This document shows, piece by piece, positions 45,005 to 54,295 of a stretch of DNA of 64,000 nt. Under the pieces are notes generated by a model. That model was not told the origin of the DNA. It ran no database searches and worked only from the letters and a program-made list of their open reading frames with translations. Position numbers and translations under genes: made by a program. Source of the stretch: Eutrophocola sp964503965 (GTDB taxonomy: Bacteria; Pseudomonadota; Gammaproteobacteria; Pseudomonadales; Pseudohongiellaceae); assembly GCA_964503965.1 (NCBI GenBank), contig CAZDCK010000004.1:62001-126000 (forward strand), read 5' to 3'. How positions within the stretch are numbered: the stretch's first letter is position 1; the number at the start of each line of letters is the position of its first letter.

Positions 45005-45793
45005 ATGGACCTGGGTATCAAGGGCAGAAAAGCCATCGTCAACGGTGGCAGTGCCGGCATGGGCAAGAGCAGTGTCCTGGCACTGGCACGCGAAGGTGCC
45101 GAGGTTTATGTGTCAGCACGAGGGGAAGAGCGACTGCTTGAGGCCTGTGATGACATCAGCCGGAAAACCGGTGCCACCGTTGTTCCCGTCGTCGCGGATC
45201 ACAGCACGGTTGAAGGCCGGGAGAAAATTCTTGCCGCTTGCCCGGATCCGGATATTCTCGTGGGCACCTGTGCTCCGCCACCCTTCACCCCGGATTACCG
45301 CGCCATAACGGAAGAGGACTGGCAGTCCGCCATTGAAATTTCACTGTTAAGTCCGGTGGCTTTCATGAAAGCTGTGCTCGATGGCATGGTAGAGCGGCGC
45401 TGGGGCAGGATCGTCAATATCGCCACGGTAGCGGCCAAGTTTCCCGGAGAAATTCGTGTGCTCTCGGGCAGCACCCGGGCGGCACTGGCCAACTATACCG
45501 TTGCGGTATCGAAGGTCGTGGCCAAACATAATGTGGTAATCAATAACATACTGCCGGGCATGCACCACACACCCACTGTCGATGACATGTTTGCCAAACG
45601 CGCTGAAGCCGAGGGCATCACGTTTGATGAGGTGGTGGCTAATTTTTCAAAGGAATGGCATATCGCCTGTGACCGCTTTGGAGATCCCGATGATGTTGGC
45701 GCGTTCGTGGCCCTGTTTTGTAGCCACCATGCCAACTATATTACCGGGCAGAGCCTGGTGATTGATGGCGGTGCTACCACCGCCACGTTCTGA
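45005..45793 (+). CDS. SDR-family oxidoreductase lacking the canonical YxxxK
   Basis: 262 residues with the classical SDR frame: cofactor loop NGGSAGMG (13-20), strand WGRIVNIATVAAKF (133-146), and a C-terminal ITGQSLVIDGG. The catalytic Tyr-x3-Lys appears as Ser154-x3-Arg158 (SGSTR, aligned by the following AALANYTVAV helix), and the serine before it is Thr141. A YxxxxxK segment (164-170) is displaced by a helix turn and half and does not fit. The protein may therefore not be a normal dehydrogenase; a few SDR subgroups have this change. RBS AAGAGG precedes the ATG. It follows mmsA. Confidence 0.85.
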   Translation: MDLGIKGRKAIVNGGSAGMGKSSVLALAREGAEVYVSARGEERLLEACDDISRKTGATVVPVVADHSTVEGREKILAACPDPDILVGTCAPPPFTPDYRAITEEDWQSAIEISLLSPVAFMKAVLDGMVERRWGRIVNIATVAAKFPGEIRVLSGSTRAALANYTVAVSKVVAKHNVVINNILPGMHHTPTVDDMFAKRAEAEGITFDEVVANFSKEWHIACDRFGDPDDVGAFVALFCSHHANYITGQSLVIDGGATTATF

Positions 45794-45833
45794 TTCCGGT
45801 TTTCAAATCGTCTTAGCCCGGATATTGCATGAG

Positions 45834-46433
45834 TTACCGCGCCGGGTTTTCCAACGGCGCTGTACGTTCGGGATACTCCTCGTTGTAAATCTTGCGATGG
45901 GTGAACAGCCACTGACCATCCACTTTGCGTAGGCTGCTTTGAAAATGCCCGTAGGCTTCGCTGTAACCTTTACGCTCGGCATTGCGGTTGTTCATGATGA
46001 ACCAGTAAGCCCGGCTGACGGCCGTATCACCATCCACACTGATGGCCAAATTGGTAATAAAATGGCGTTTACGGGCCGGGCGCAGTGGTGCATCCTCCGC
46101 CTCTTCCGCTGCGAACCCTGCCGCCATTGCACGTATCTCTTCTTCGATGGCTTCCCGGCCCACTGCCTGACCACCAGCCCAGTCCAGCACACCGTTTTCA
46201 GTAAAGGTGTCCGCATAGGCTTCTGCGTCCAGCCAGTTCATGGCATACATGTAACGTGCCTCCAGGTCCTCGATCAGTGACCGGTCCAGCGCGTAATTGT
46301 CGTTATATCGACCTGATTGTGGATTGGACGCGGCATAAACCAGGCATACGCCACCCAACAAGCCCGCGAGGACGAGCATTACATGCTTTACACCACGACC
46401 TGAAAACACGGAAAAACGATTTGCAGATTTCAT
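45834..46433 (-). CDS. Exported or membrane-anchored SnoaL/NTF2-like protein
   Basis: 199 residues. An N-terminal hydrophobic segment (HVMLVLAGLLGGVCLVYAAS) serves as signal or anchor; it is followed by one SnoaL-like domain (IEDLEARYMYAMNWLDAEAYADTFTENGVLDW ... AVSRAYWFIMNNRN ... LRKVDGQWLFTHRKIYNEEYP). Sequence fits the gamma-hexachlorocyclohexane dehydrochlorinase/scytalone dehydratase-like group of small lyases or hydratases. It is divergent from the carotenoid-oxygenase-like gene, with about 190 bases between. Confidence 0.8.
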   Translation of the reverse strand: MKSANRFSVFSGRGVKHVMLVLAGLLGGVCLVYAASNPQSGRYNDNYALDRSLIEDLEARYMYAMNWLDAEAYADTFTENGVLDWAGGQAVGREAIEEEIRAMAAGFAAEEAEDAPLRPARKRHFITNLAISVDGDTAVSRAYWFIMNNRNAERKGYSEAYGHFQSSLRKVDGQWLFTHRKIYNEEYPERTAPLENPAR

Positions 46434-46622
46434 GAGACTTTCCCTTCTTTATCCTGTTGTTCTGGTGAGATTCAGTCTGTTGCACTGACAGACAGTACTT
46501 ATTTATAGCAAATCCACCAGGTTTGTAATACGTCGTCGCCATGATACTCTTTTTGCCGGTCAGCCCAGCTCAAAGCGGCGAATTAAAATCACAATAAAAT
46601 ATATTTATCGGGGGAGTTCCGC

Positions 46623-48086
46623 ATGGCAGTCAACTTTAATCACGATGGCGGCTTTTTCGCACCCATGCGTTTTGAAGCACAAGTTGAAGATTGCGAAGTG
46701 GAGGGGGAAATTCCAGCAGATATTCGTGGCACTTTTTATCGCAGTGCGGCGGACAGGCGCTTTCCACCATTATACAACAATGACACACCCTACAATTCCG
46801 ATGGTGCCGTGGACATGTTCCGCATCTATGATGGACATGTGGATTTTCGTTCCCGCTATGTTCGCACACCACGCTATGAAGCAGAGCGCCAGGCACACAA
46901 GGCCCTGTTCGGGCTGTATCGCAATCCGCTGACATCAGATCCAAGCGTAAGGGATGTCAGTCACAACACGGCAAATACCACGCCCATCGTGCATGGAGGC
47001 AGACTGTTCTGTATGAAGGAGGAAAGCCCGCCCACTGCCGTTGATCCGCATACGCTGGAGACTATCGGCGAATGGGACTTTGACGGTGCCATGACTGCCA
47101 CCAGCTTTACTGCCCACCCGAAACAGGATCCGGTGACCGGGGAAATGATTGCCTTTTCCTACGAAGCCAAAGGCCTTTGCTCCGATGATATGGCCGTGTT
47201 TATCTTTGACAGGAACGGCAAGCTGACCAAACAGATTTGGTTCAAGGCGCCAATCGTATCGATGATGCATGACATGGCTATCACCGATAAGCATATTATT
47301 TTACCGACCACGGCGATGGTGACGTCGAAAGAACGCCTGGAAAGAGGCGAGTTGCACTGGGCCTACGACGAAAACGCTCCCACCCATGTTGCCATTATTC
47401 CCCGTGACGGTGAGGCCGAAGATATTCGCTGGTTCAAAGGCTCAACGGACCAGCACATGCTGATTCATACCACCAACGCCCGCACGGAAGGCAACAAGGT
47501 CATTCTGGATGCACCGGTGGCCTCTGGTAATTTTCATCCCTATTTTCCGAAAGTGGATGGCACATACAGTGATCCGGCCGATTATGTGCCGACACTCAGG
47601 CGCTGGACTTTTGACCTGGACAGGGATGCAGAGACCTGGGAAGAGGAAATTCTGTTTGATGGCCTAAAGACCACGACCTTTGTGCGTATTGATGACCGCT
47701 TTCTGACCAAACCATTCCGCTACAGCTTCATGCTGATGAACGATCCGAATATGCCCGTGGCCGAGTCATTTGCTGACACCCTGGCCGTGCGCGTATCCAA
47801 TGCCATCTACCGCTTTGATCATGACACCGGCAGTATCGACAAGTTTCATGCTGGCGATGCCCATGGCATGTCCGAGCCACAGTTTATTCCGCGCTCCGCC
47901 GATGCCCCGGAAGGCGATGGGTATATCATTGCCGCTGCCAACAATTTCAGGGAAATGAAGTCCGAAGTGGTGATAGTTGATGCCATGGATTTTTCAGCCG
48001 GGGTAATTGCCCGTATCAAGATGCCTTTTCGTCTGCACATGCAGGTCCATGGCTACTGGGCATCAGCAGAACACCTGCCTTTCTGA
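46623..48086 (+). CDS. Carotenoid/lignostilbene oxygenase family protein
   Basis: 487 residues, non-heme iron seven-bladed propeller dioxygenase. The four iron-binding histidines can be placed at His165 (FTAHPKQ), His216 (MMHDMAIT), His282 (LIHTTN) and His476 (HGYWAS near the C-terminus). The EGEIPADIRGTFYR N-terminal segment is typical. Members cleave the central C=C of stilbenes or carotenoids to two aldehydes. With aromatic aldehyde dehydrogenase, VanA-type oxygenase and other aromatic enzymes in the window, a lignostilbene-type substrate is plausible. The start has GGGGAG upstream. It lies tail-to-tail with the decarboxylase homologue. Confidence 0.9.
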   Translation: MAVNFNHDGGFFAPMRFEAQVEDCEVEGEIPADIRGTFYRSAADRRFPPLYNNDTPYNSDGAVDMFRIYDGHVDFRSRYVRTPRYEAERQAHKALFGLYRNPLTSDPSVRDVSHNTANTTPIVHGGRLFCMKEESPPTAVDPHTLETIGEWDFDGAMTATSFTAHPKQDPVTGEMIAFSYEAKGLCSDDMAVFIFDRNGKLTKQIWFKAPIVSMMHDMAITDKHIILPTTAMVTSKERLERGELHWAYDENAPTHVAIIPRDGEAEDIRWFKGSTDQHMLIHTTNARTEGNKVILDAPVASGNFHPYFPKVDGTYSDPADYVPTLRRWTFDLDRDAETWEEEILFDGLKTTTFVRIDDRFLTKPFRYSFMLMNDPNMPVAESFADTLAVRVSNAIYRFDHDTGSIDKFHAGDAHGMSEPQFIPRSADAPEGDGYIIAAANNFREMKSEVVIVDAMDFSAGVIARIKMPFRLHMQVHGYWASAEHLPF

Positions 48087-48122
48087 GCAGGCATTGTCTG
48101 GAAGCCTGTTGAAGCGAAATTG

Positions 48123-48932
48123 TCAGATTGACAGCAGCTGTCCGTATCCGGGCATGCGACTGTCAACGCCCAGCAAACGTGCTCCAGACCACAGGGCGTG
48201 GGGAGTACTGGTCACCGCAGGAATGCCGGTGCGAGATTCCACTGGTGCCAGGATTTCAAGGGTAGGGAGCCCGCCGCAGGAAATCAGCATGGCATCGGCA
48301 TTCGGGCCCATGGTTGCCACATCACTGCAAAAGGTGATTAGTTGTTCCGGTGTGACACTGTTGAGATCACCGATAGCTTCTATTTCCAGACCCCTGACGG
48401 CTGACACGGTAAAGCCATGTTCGGTCAGAAAACTTTCCAGGCGATCATTGACCTCATCGTTGTAGGCCGTGGCTGCCACCAGTTCAGTGCCGCCAACGGC
48501 CCTCAAGCCTTCTATAACGGCAGTGCTCATGGTCATCGAAGGTAGTCCTGTGGCATCGACCAGGCTCTGCGTTAACTGTTCATTGAAGGCTTGGCCCTTG
48601 TAAAAACTCAGGGAAGTGCCCATCAACAGGATGCCTTGTGCACCGCGCTGTGCCAGTAACTTTGCCTTTGGTGCTATCCGGTCCAGGACGGCGTCATAGC
48701 CATCCGGTGTCATGGATTCAAGGCCCAGGGACTCGATCAGGTATTCCATGCTGCCGCTATACATGGAAGCCGCCTCACCGGGCAGTGACCCGTTGGCAGG
48801 TGGAATCAACAGGCCGAGTTTGCTGATGTTGGCGGCAAGCAGGGATTGTGGCAGCGTCGTGGCAGATGCCAGGCTGCCCAGTAGTGCAAGCAGTTGCCTG
48901 CGAGTCCACTGGTGAATTCCGTTTTGCGACAT
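48123..48932 (-). CDS. Arylmalonate-decarboxylase homologue with Tat-like signal
   Basis: 269 residues, Asp/Glu racemase superfamily. It follows Bordetella arylmalonate decarboxylase (AMDase) closely: GTSLSFYKGQAFN, TGLPSMTMSTAVIEGLRAVG, ATAYNDEVNDRL, LISCGGLPTLE, PGYGQL. AMDase active-site residues correspond at a constant offset of 31: Thr106 and Ser107 (Thr75/Ser76), Tyr157 (Tyr126), Cys219 and Gly220 (Cys188/Gly189). It therefore keeps the single-cysteine decarboxylase site rather than the two-cysteine racemase site. Unlike AMDase it begins with a twin-arginine-like leader (WTRRQLLALLGSLASATTLPQSLLAA), implying export. The natural substrate of the family is unknown. Next to the PQQ alcohol dehydrogenase, 12 bases downstream of it. 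Confidence 0.87.
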   Translation of the reverse strand: MSQNGIHQWTRRQLLALLGSLASATTLPQSLLAANISKLGLLIPPANGSLPGEAASMYSGSMEYLIESLGLESMTPDGYDAVLDRIAPKAKLLAQRGAQGILLMGTSLSFYKGQAFNEQLTQSLVDATGLPSMTMSTAVIEGLRAVGGTELVAATAYNDEVNDRLESFLTEHGFTVSAVRGLEIEAIGDLNSVTPEQLITFCSDVATMGPNADAMLISCGGLPTLEILAPVESRTGIPAVTSTPHALWSGARLLGVDSRMPGYGQLLSI

Positions 48933-48944
48933 GGGTTGTCCCCC

Positions 48945-51005
48945 TTATTGTTTATTAGCGATTTTCAGCCGGACATACTGGGCAACATCACGCACCTGTC
49001 GCGGAGAGTAAGTTGCTCCAAAGGCTGGCATACTGTTGCGTCCGTTGAGAATGGTACTGACGATTAGTGTGTAATCCGTTGTTGCGGTCAGATCGACACC
49101 GCCGTGACCGGTTTTTCCATCCTCGCCATGACACGCCACGCAGGCAGCTTCGTAAAGCTGTTGTCCGGCAACCAGATCCGCATTATTACCCAATTCCATG
49201 ACAGCACTGACGGACATGGTGGCATTGCCTTCTGCCGGGACAGGGTCAAGAGTACCATTAAGACTGAACAGCCACAGGCTGTCACCATGTTGTGAGCCAG
49301 CAAGGGCATTACCCGCCGAATATGCCAGTACATACTGTGTGCCGTTGCGCTCAAAAATGGTCACTGGAGCGTTCATGCCAAAGCCGGTCTGGAATTCCCA
49401 GAGCTTGAAACCTGTTTCACTGTCCAGTGCAGTGAGCCGGCCATCGTTACGTCCCACGAACACCAGTCCTCCGGCTGTGGCTGCCATGCCGCTCAAACAG
49501 AAATCCTGTAGATGCTGCTGCCACACGAGGGTGTTGGTGTGCATGTCCACGGCAGCCAGCACGCCCAGGTCATAGGCTGTTCCCAGAAAGGCGCCGGCCG
49601 TGTAGTAGGAACCCGAGGGAGGTTCTTCATCACTGATCTCATGAGTCTGGAAAAGAAAAGGCCGATCGGCGGCACAGACATAGGCGATGCCCGTGGTTGG
49701 ATCCACTGCACTGGGTGGCCAGTTGGCACCGCCGCCGGCGCCCGGCGCAATTGGAATGGCCTGGTCCCAGTAGGGGGTGAAGATTCTGCCATTGTTTACC
49801 AGGGTCATCCCCTCCGGGGCAATGCGGATGGATTGCGGGACAAAGGCGTCACCGACAGGCACCGGCTGCGTGGGGGAGGTTTTCTGGCGCGCATCCTGGG
49901 GTACCGGTGTTTCCTCGATGCCCACCAGCGGTTCGCCGGTGACGCGGTCGAGAATGTAGAACCAACCGGTCTTGCCGGCATGTGTCAGGCCTTTTCGGAC
50001 GATACCGTCAATCTCGATATCGAATAGCATGACTGGGTTGGCGGCATCATAATCCCATAAGTCATGATGGACTTCCTGGAAATGCCAACGATAGGCGCCG
50101 GTGGCCAGGTCCAGGGCGATGATGGAGTCGGTAAACAGATTATCGCCAGCCCTGTGGGCGCCGTTATTGTTGGCCGCCGCGTTACCGGTGGCAAAATAAA
50201 GCAGTCCCAGGTCCGGATCCACCGCCGGGGTATTCCAGATCGAGGCACCACCGTGTCGCCACAGGTCATTGTCCGCTTGCCAGGAGTCGCTGCCTGGTTC
50301 ACCCGGTGCGGGAATGGTATGGAAGGTCCAGACCAGGGAGCCGTTGTCGGCATCGAAAGCCTTGATGCGGCCGCGAATGGCCATCTCGGCCCCGGCAAAT
50401 CCGGTAATGACCAGGCCGTTGATATATAAAGGGGCGCTGGTGATGGTATAGCCATCCTGCCATTGTTCGGCCTGCACGGCCCACACCTCTTCGCCGGTTT
50501 TCCGATCAAGGGCTTTTAGCTGCCCGTCCAGCTGTCCGACAAAAACATAGGCATCATTTATACCGACACCGCGACTGGTCCAGCCACAGCAGACAGTCTT
50601 CATGGTCTCGGGTAGGTCAGCCTCGTATTGCCAGAGGATGGTCCCGGACTCAATGTCGACAGCAAAGACATCATCGGCGCCGGTAATGATATAGGCGACG
50701 CCGTCATAAACCAGTGGCTGGGCTTCGCCGGAATACTGTGGCCCGGATCCGGAACCGTTCAGATGGATATGCCAGACACCCTTGAGGTTGTCGACAGTGT
50801 CCCGGTTTATCTGGTTCAACGGGGAATAACGCTGGTTGTAAACATTACCACCGTTGGTAAGCCATGCCTCCTCTGGCAGCTGGCGTAATGCCACAGGGGC
50901 AAAATGATCCGGCTGGGCTGCCAGGGAAAATGACTGGGCAAGGGCGACAGCACTCAGAAGTACGCCTGGAATGCCTTTAAATCGGAACAGTTCGGACCAT
51001 GTCAT
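48945..51005 (-). CDS. PQQ-dependent alcohol dehydrogenase with C-terminal cytochrome c
   Basis: About 686 residues from the ATG at 51003-51005 (a TTG three codons upstream is less likely). Signal peptide to about residue 30, then an eight-bladed PQQ propeller with W-motifs, the vicinal disulfide CCGW, the catalytic Asp in VHHDLWDYDAANP, and a C-terminal cytochrome c domain with CVACHGEDGKTGHGG. This is the quinohemoprotein ADH design, periplasmic, oxidising alcohols or aldehydes and passing electrons to cytochrome. The AMDase homologue 12 bases downstream is probably co-transcribed. No PQQ biosynthesis genes lie in the window. It is divergent from the M28-like gene. Confidence 0.93.
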   Translation of the reverse strand: MTWSELFRFKGIPGVLLSAVALAQSFSLAAQPDHFAPVALRQLPEEAWLTNGGNVYNQRYSPLNQINRDTVDNLKGVWHIHLNGSGSGPQYSGEAQPLVYDGVAYIITGADDVFAVDIESGTILWQYEADLPETMKTVCCGWTSRGVGINDAYVFVGQLDGQLKALDRKTGEEVWAVQAEQWQDGYTITSAPLYINGLVITGFAGAEMAIRGRIKAFDADNGSLVWTFHTIPAPGEPGSDSWQADNDLWRHGGASIWNTPAVDPDLGLLYFATGNAAANNNGAHRAGDNLFTDSIIALDLATGAYRWHFQEVHHDLWDYDAANPVMLFDIEIDGIVRKGLTHAGKTGWFYILDRVTGEPLVGIEETPVPQDARQKTSPTQPVPVGDAFVPQSIRIAPEGMTLVNNGRIFTPYWDQAIPIAPGAGGGANWPPSAVDPTTGIAYVCAADRPFLFQTHEISDEEPPSGSYYTAGAFLGTAYDLGVLAAVDMHTNTLVWQQHLQDFCLSGMAATAGGLVFVGRNDGRLTALDSETGFKLWEFQTGFGMNAPVTIFERNGTQYVLAYSAGNALAGSQHGDSLWLFSLNGTLDPVPAEGNATMSVSAVMELGNNADLVAGQQLYEAACVACHGEDGKTGHGGVDLTATTDYTLIVSTILNGRNSMPAFGATYSPRQVRDVAQYVRLKIANKQ

Positions 51006-51355
51006 GAATATCAATTGCCTGCTTGATTGTTAAAAGTTTTATGCCGGACATTGCTCAATCGCCGACGCCACCTGCATTATACCCAGTAATAAACAGGGGG
51101 CAGAATACGATTGCCATGGAGAGACCCCTGATTAATGACAATATGCCACTGGGGTTGCGGGGCAGTCCCTCTGCACCTCCTTGCCCGAATAATGGTCATT
51201 CTTGAGTGTGCACACCATATTCTTCAACATGGCAATAACTGCGAGGCTTTTTTGCCACTGTACTTCCGGAAGATGTTACATTCACTATGATCTTGATCAT
51301 CGTCATGAGATCGAAAATATAACAACATGAATAATAACTATTGGGGGAAGGAAAA
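51006..51355. other. Divergent promoter region
   Basis: About 350 AT-rich bases between the PQQ dehydrogenase and the M28-like gene. Both promoters should lie here. No extended palindrome was seen. At the right edge GGGGGAAGG precedes the likely TTG start at 51356. Confidence 0.4.
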
Positions 51356-52927
51356 TTGAAACATTTCCTGATGCGCCGGTTGTTCCGGTGCTCTCGCATG
51401 ATGGTAGTTTCCTGGCTGCTTTTCCTGCCATCCTGGGCGTTTTCAGCTGATGCCTGGTTCGACGCTGTCCTGCCCGATCCCGGGCCTTTTACTCCGGAAA
51501 AAATTTATGAGCAGCAGGGGTTTAGTCCCTTGAACCTTCAGGAAAATGTCGAGTTCAGATCAACGGCGGATATCACATCTGAAGAACTGATGACTTATAC
51601 ATCTGACCTGGTCGACATTTCCCGCCGCAGCAAGGAAGAGGGGGAACTGATCTGGGGTCGTATCTCCGGTCGTTCCGGAGGGCGCATGACCACACAGTAC
51701 GTTCTCGAAAAATTTCGTGATATCGGTCTCGAGGACATCCATCTCCAGCCCGTGACCATGCCACCCCAAACCTGGCCTGACAAGGCTTCACTGACGTTGC
51801 TGGCTACTACTGCTGCGGGTGAGGGCACCCGTGATTATGCCTTCAAATCCATGATGCCCCAACCGCGCACGCCAGCTACAGGCGAGCGGGGTATAACCGC
51901 TGACCTGGTTTACGTAGGTTATGGCCGGGACGTCGACCTGGCTGGCAAGGATCTGAATGGCAAGGGTGCTGTTATTCGGGCGCGTCCTGTACAGGGCGGT
52001 TACAGCTCCGTGCTTGGTATTCCGGACAAGCTGGCAGAAGCCGGCGCCGTGTTCGTGATCGTTATTTTTGATATCGCGATCGACCAGCAAATGTACAACC
52101 CGGCCTTGAGCGGCTCCATGATACCGACATTTGCGATTGCCGATTATGAGGGACGGTTTCTGGAGGACATTTTGGCCAGGGCATCTGACACACCGATTCA
52201 GGCCCACGCCATGCTTACCCTGATGACTGAGCCGGACAACATGACCAACAATGTCATCGGGAAAATATCGGGCACGTCTGATGAATATGTCATCGTTGTG
52301 GCCCACCAGGATGCCTATTTCTATGGCGCTGTCGACAACGCTACGGGTGTGGCGGCCATGCTGGGCCTGGCCCGGCATATCGCCAATATGCCGGAAAAAC
52401 CCCGGCGAACCCATATCTTTGTGGCTACAGGCGGACACCATGCAGGGGGTTGGCCGGGCACGGTCCAGTACGTGGACAGTATTCTCGATATCCGTGATAA
52501 AACAGCCATAGTGCTTAATTGCGAACATGTGGCGGCCACCCAGTTCATTGAATATGCCGATATCGACTATTCGGTCTGGGGTACGCAAGGGGGCATGCTG
52601 CTTGCCAACACCGAAATTCCCAAATTTGGCACTGTTCTGCCGGCCAATGACAATATTTTTAAATTGTTGGACAAGTCATTGACCGATTATGGCGTCACGA
52701 TGTTGGTCCATCCCTGGGATGATGCCCGCGGTGATGTATATCCATTCAAGGACAGGAATTTCCCGGTCACGCAGATCGTCGAGGTGGGTAATTGGTATCA
52801 CACAACGGCCGACATTCTGGAAGCCGTTTCCGTACCGGGTCTGGAGCGCACGACAAGAAGTTTCGCCGAATTTCTTCATCAGATCGATGTGAGGCCAATG
52901 AGCGAATTAAAGCCAAACAGCAATTAA
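51356..52927 (+). CDS. Exported M28-family-like protein with PA domain and altered active site
   Basis: About 523 residues. Start choice: TTG at 51356 is preceded by GGAAGG at good spacing; the ATG at 51371 has no such site. A signal peptide follows (MVVSWLLFLPSWAFSA). PA-like insert about 180-290, then the M28 metallopeptidase core. Metal-site positions: AHQD (His317, Asp319), GAVDN (Asp327), LNCEHV (Glu390) and a C-terminal WYHTTAD His. The usual catalytic Glu-Glu of M28 enzymes (AEE) is replaced by GHH at 360-362 (VATGGHHAGGWPG). Peptidase activity is therefore uncertain; a different hydrolase reaction or altered metal site is possible. It is followed after 46 bases by the PQQ sugar dehydrogenase. 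Confidence 0.83.
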   Translation: MKHFLMRRLFRCSRMMVVSWLLFLPSWAFSADAWFDAVLPDPGPFTPEKIYEQQGFSPLNLQENVEFRSTADITSEELMTYTSDLVDISRRSKEEGELIWGRISGRSGGRMTTQYVLEKFRDIGLEDIHLQPVTMPPQTWPDKASLTLLATTAAGEGTRDYAFKSMMPQPRTPATGERGITADLVYVGYGRDVDLAGKDLNGKGAVIRARPVQGGYSSVLGIPDKLAEAGAVFVIVIFDIAIDQQMYNPALSGSMIPTFAIADYEGRFLEDILARASDTPIQAHAMLTLMTEPDNMTNNVIGKISGTSDEYVIVVAHQDAYFYGAVDNATGVAAMLGLARHIANMPEKPRRTHIFVATGGHHAGGWPGTVQYVDSILDIRDKTAIVLNCEHVAATQFIEYADIDYSVWGTQGGMLLANTEIPKFGTVLPANDNIFKLLDKSLTDYGVTMLVHPWDDARGDVYPFKDRNFPVTQIVEVGNWYHTTADILEAVSVPGLERTTRSFAEFLHQIDVRPMSELKPNSN

Positions 52928-52973
52928 TGGATTTTGCACAAACAGGAAAATCAACATTGAAAATGGGTGTGTC

Positions 52974-54140
52974 ATGACAGTATTCAAGCGATGCAGCAAT
53001 ATTTTTGTCGGCATGACTGGGTTGGCACTGCTCTTCATGGCATTCGCACGGATGCTGATGGCGGCCGAACCGCAGTTCACGCTGACAACCCTGACCGACG
53101 GAATTGCCGATCCCTGGGCCATCGCGGCATTGCCCAATGGTGATGTGCTGGTCACCGAGAAAGCAGGGCGGTTGAGGATAATTCGCGATGGTGTTCTTCA
53201 GGACGAAGCCATTGCCGGGACACCCGAGGTGCGTGTTGGCGGGCAGGGCGGCCTGATGGATCTGGTGCTGGCGCCCGATTTTGCCACGAGCCAATGGTTG
53301 TACATGACCATCGCCAAACCCGGTCCGGATTCTCTCACAGGGACGACCGCGGTCATGCGGGCGCGTTTCAACGGCACTCGTCTCACGGATCTTGAGGAAA
53401 TCATAGAGACCCTTGCCTGGGGTGAAGCCGCATCCCACTACGGAACACGGCTGACCTTTGATAACAGTGGTCACTTGTACCTCACCATTGCTGATCGCAG
53501 TGCTTTTTATCTCACTGGTAGGGATATTTCCCAGCACCCTGCACAACGACTGGATAACCATATGGGCAAGGTCCTGCGCCTGAATATGGATGGCAGTGTG
53601 CCTGATAACAATCCCTTTGTCGGAGTGGCGAACGCCCTGCCGGAAATCTGGAGTTACGGGCATCGAGATCCCCAGGGCATCGCCTTTCGGCCTGAAACCG
53701 GAGAGATCTGGGAGGTGGAGCATGGTCCTCTGGGCGGGGATGAGCTAAACCTGATCAGACCAGGATTCAATTATGGCTGGCCAGTCGTAAGCAAGGGCGA
53801 CAACTACACGGATGTCACTGGCTTTGCGTCCGTAAGGCGTCGTGAGGGTATGGAAGAGCCGGTGTTTTTCTGGCTTGAAACCATCGCTCCCTCCAATATT
53901 CTTTTTTATTCCGGCAAGCAGTTCCCGCAATGGCGCGGCAATGCTCTGATCAGCGGCCTCGCGGGAGAGAAACTGGTTCGGGTCATGCTGGATGGCGATA
54001 TCGTAAAAAGCGTTGAAACCATTGTTGATGGTTTGGGACGCATTCGTGATGTCCACGAAGGCCCTGATGGCAGCATTTATCTGGCTATCAATATAGGCAT
54101 TGCCAATGCCCCGATTTTCAGACTTGATCCGAAGAAATAA
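52974..54140 (+). CDS. PQQ-dependent aldose sugar dehydrogenase-like protein
   Basis: 388 residues, signal peptide to about residue 30 (LMAAE). GDH-B/YliI-type six-bladed propeller: GIADPWAIAALPNGDVLVTEKAGRL, GGQGGLMDLVLAPDF, YGTRLTFDNSGHLYLTIADR, HMGKVLRLNMDGSVP, EIWSYGHRDPQGIAF, EVEHGPLGGDELNLI. His and Arg in YGHRDPQG are the usual PQQ/Ca2+ site residues. Periplasmic oxidation of aldoses to lactones is expected. Probably co-transcribed with the M28-like gene (46-base gap). Confidence 0.9.
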   Translation: MTVFKRCSNIFVGMTGLALLFMAFARMLMAAEPQFTLTTLTDGIADPWAIAALPNGDVLVTEKAGRLRIIRDGVLQDEAIAGTPEVRVGGQGGLMDLVLAPDFATSQWLYMTIAKPGPDSLTGTTAVMRARFNGTRLTDLEEIIETLAWGEAASHYGTRLTFDNSGHLYLTIADRSAFYLTGRDISQHPAQRLDNHMGKVLRLNMDGSVPDNNPFVGVANALPEIWSYGHRDPQGIAFRPETGEIWEVEHGPLGGDELNLIRPGFNYGWPVVSKGDNYTDVTGFASVRRREGMEEPVFFWLETIAPSNILFYSGKQFPQWRGNALISGLAGEKLVRVMLDGDIVKSVETIVDGLGRIRDVHEGPDGSIYLAINIGIANAPIFRLDPKK

Positions 54141-54295
54141 CTAGGATATGGCTTTTGCTGTGTTGATGAACTTATGTCAACAGGCGTGGGGAGGAAACTG
54201 GAGCGTTTTTCATCATACATCCCGCTTTGAACACCGGGAATGCAGTCTGGAACTGGTCTCTTGAGGTCTGCCCTGACTGAGCGAGGCGAAGGACG

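Noticed and set aside
52767..53723. 318-codon minus-strand frame
   Set aside because: Antisense across two well-supported plus-strand genes (M28-like and PQQ sugar dehydrogenase).
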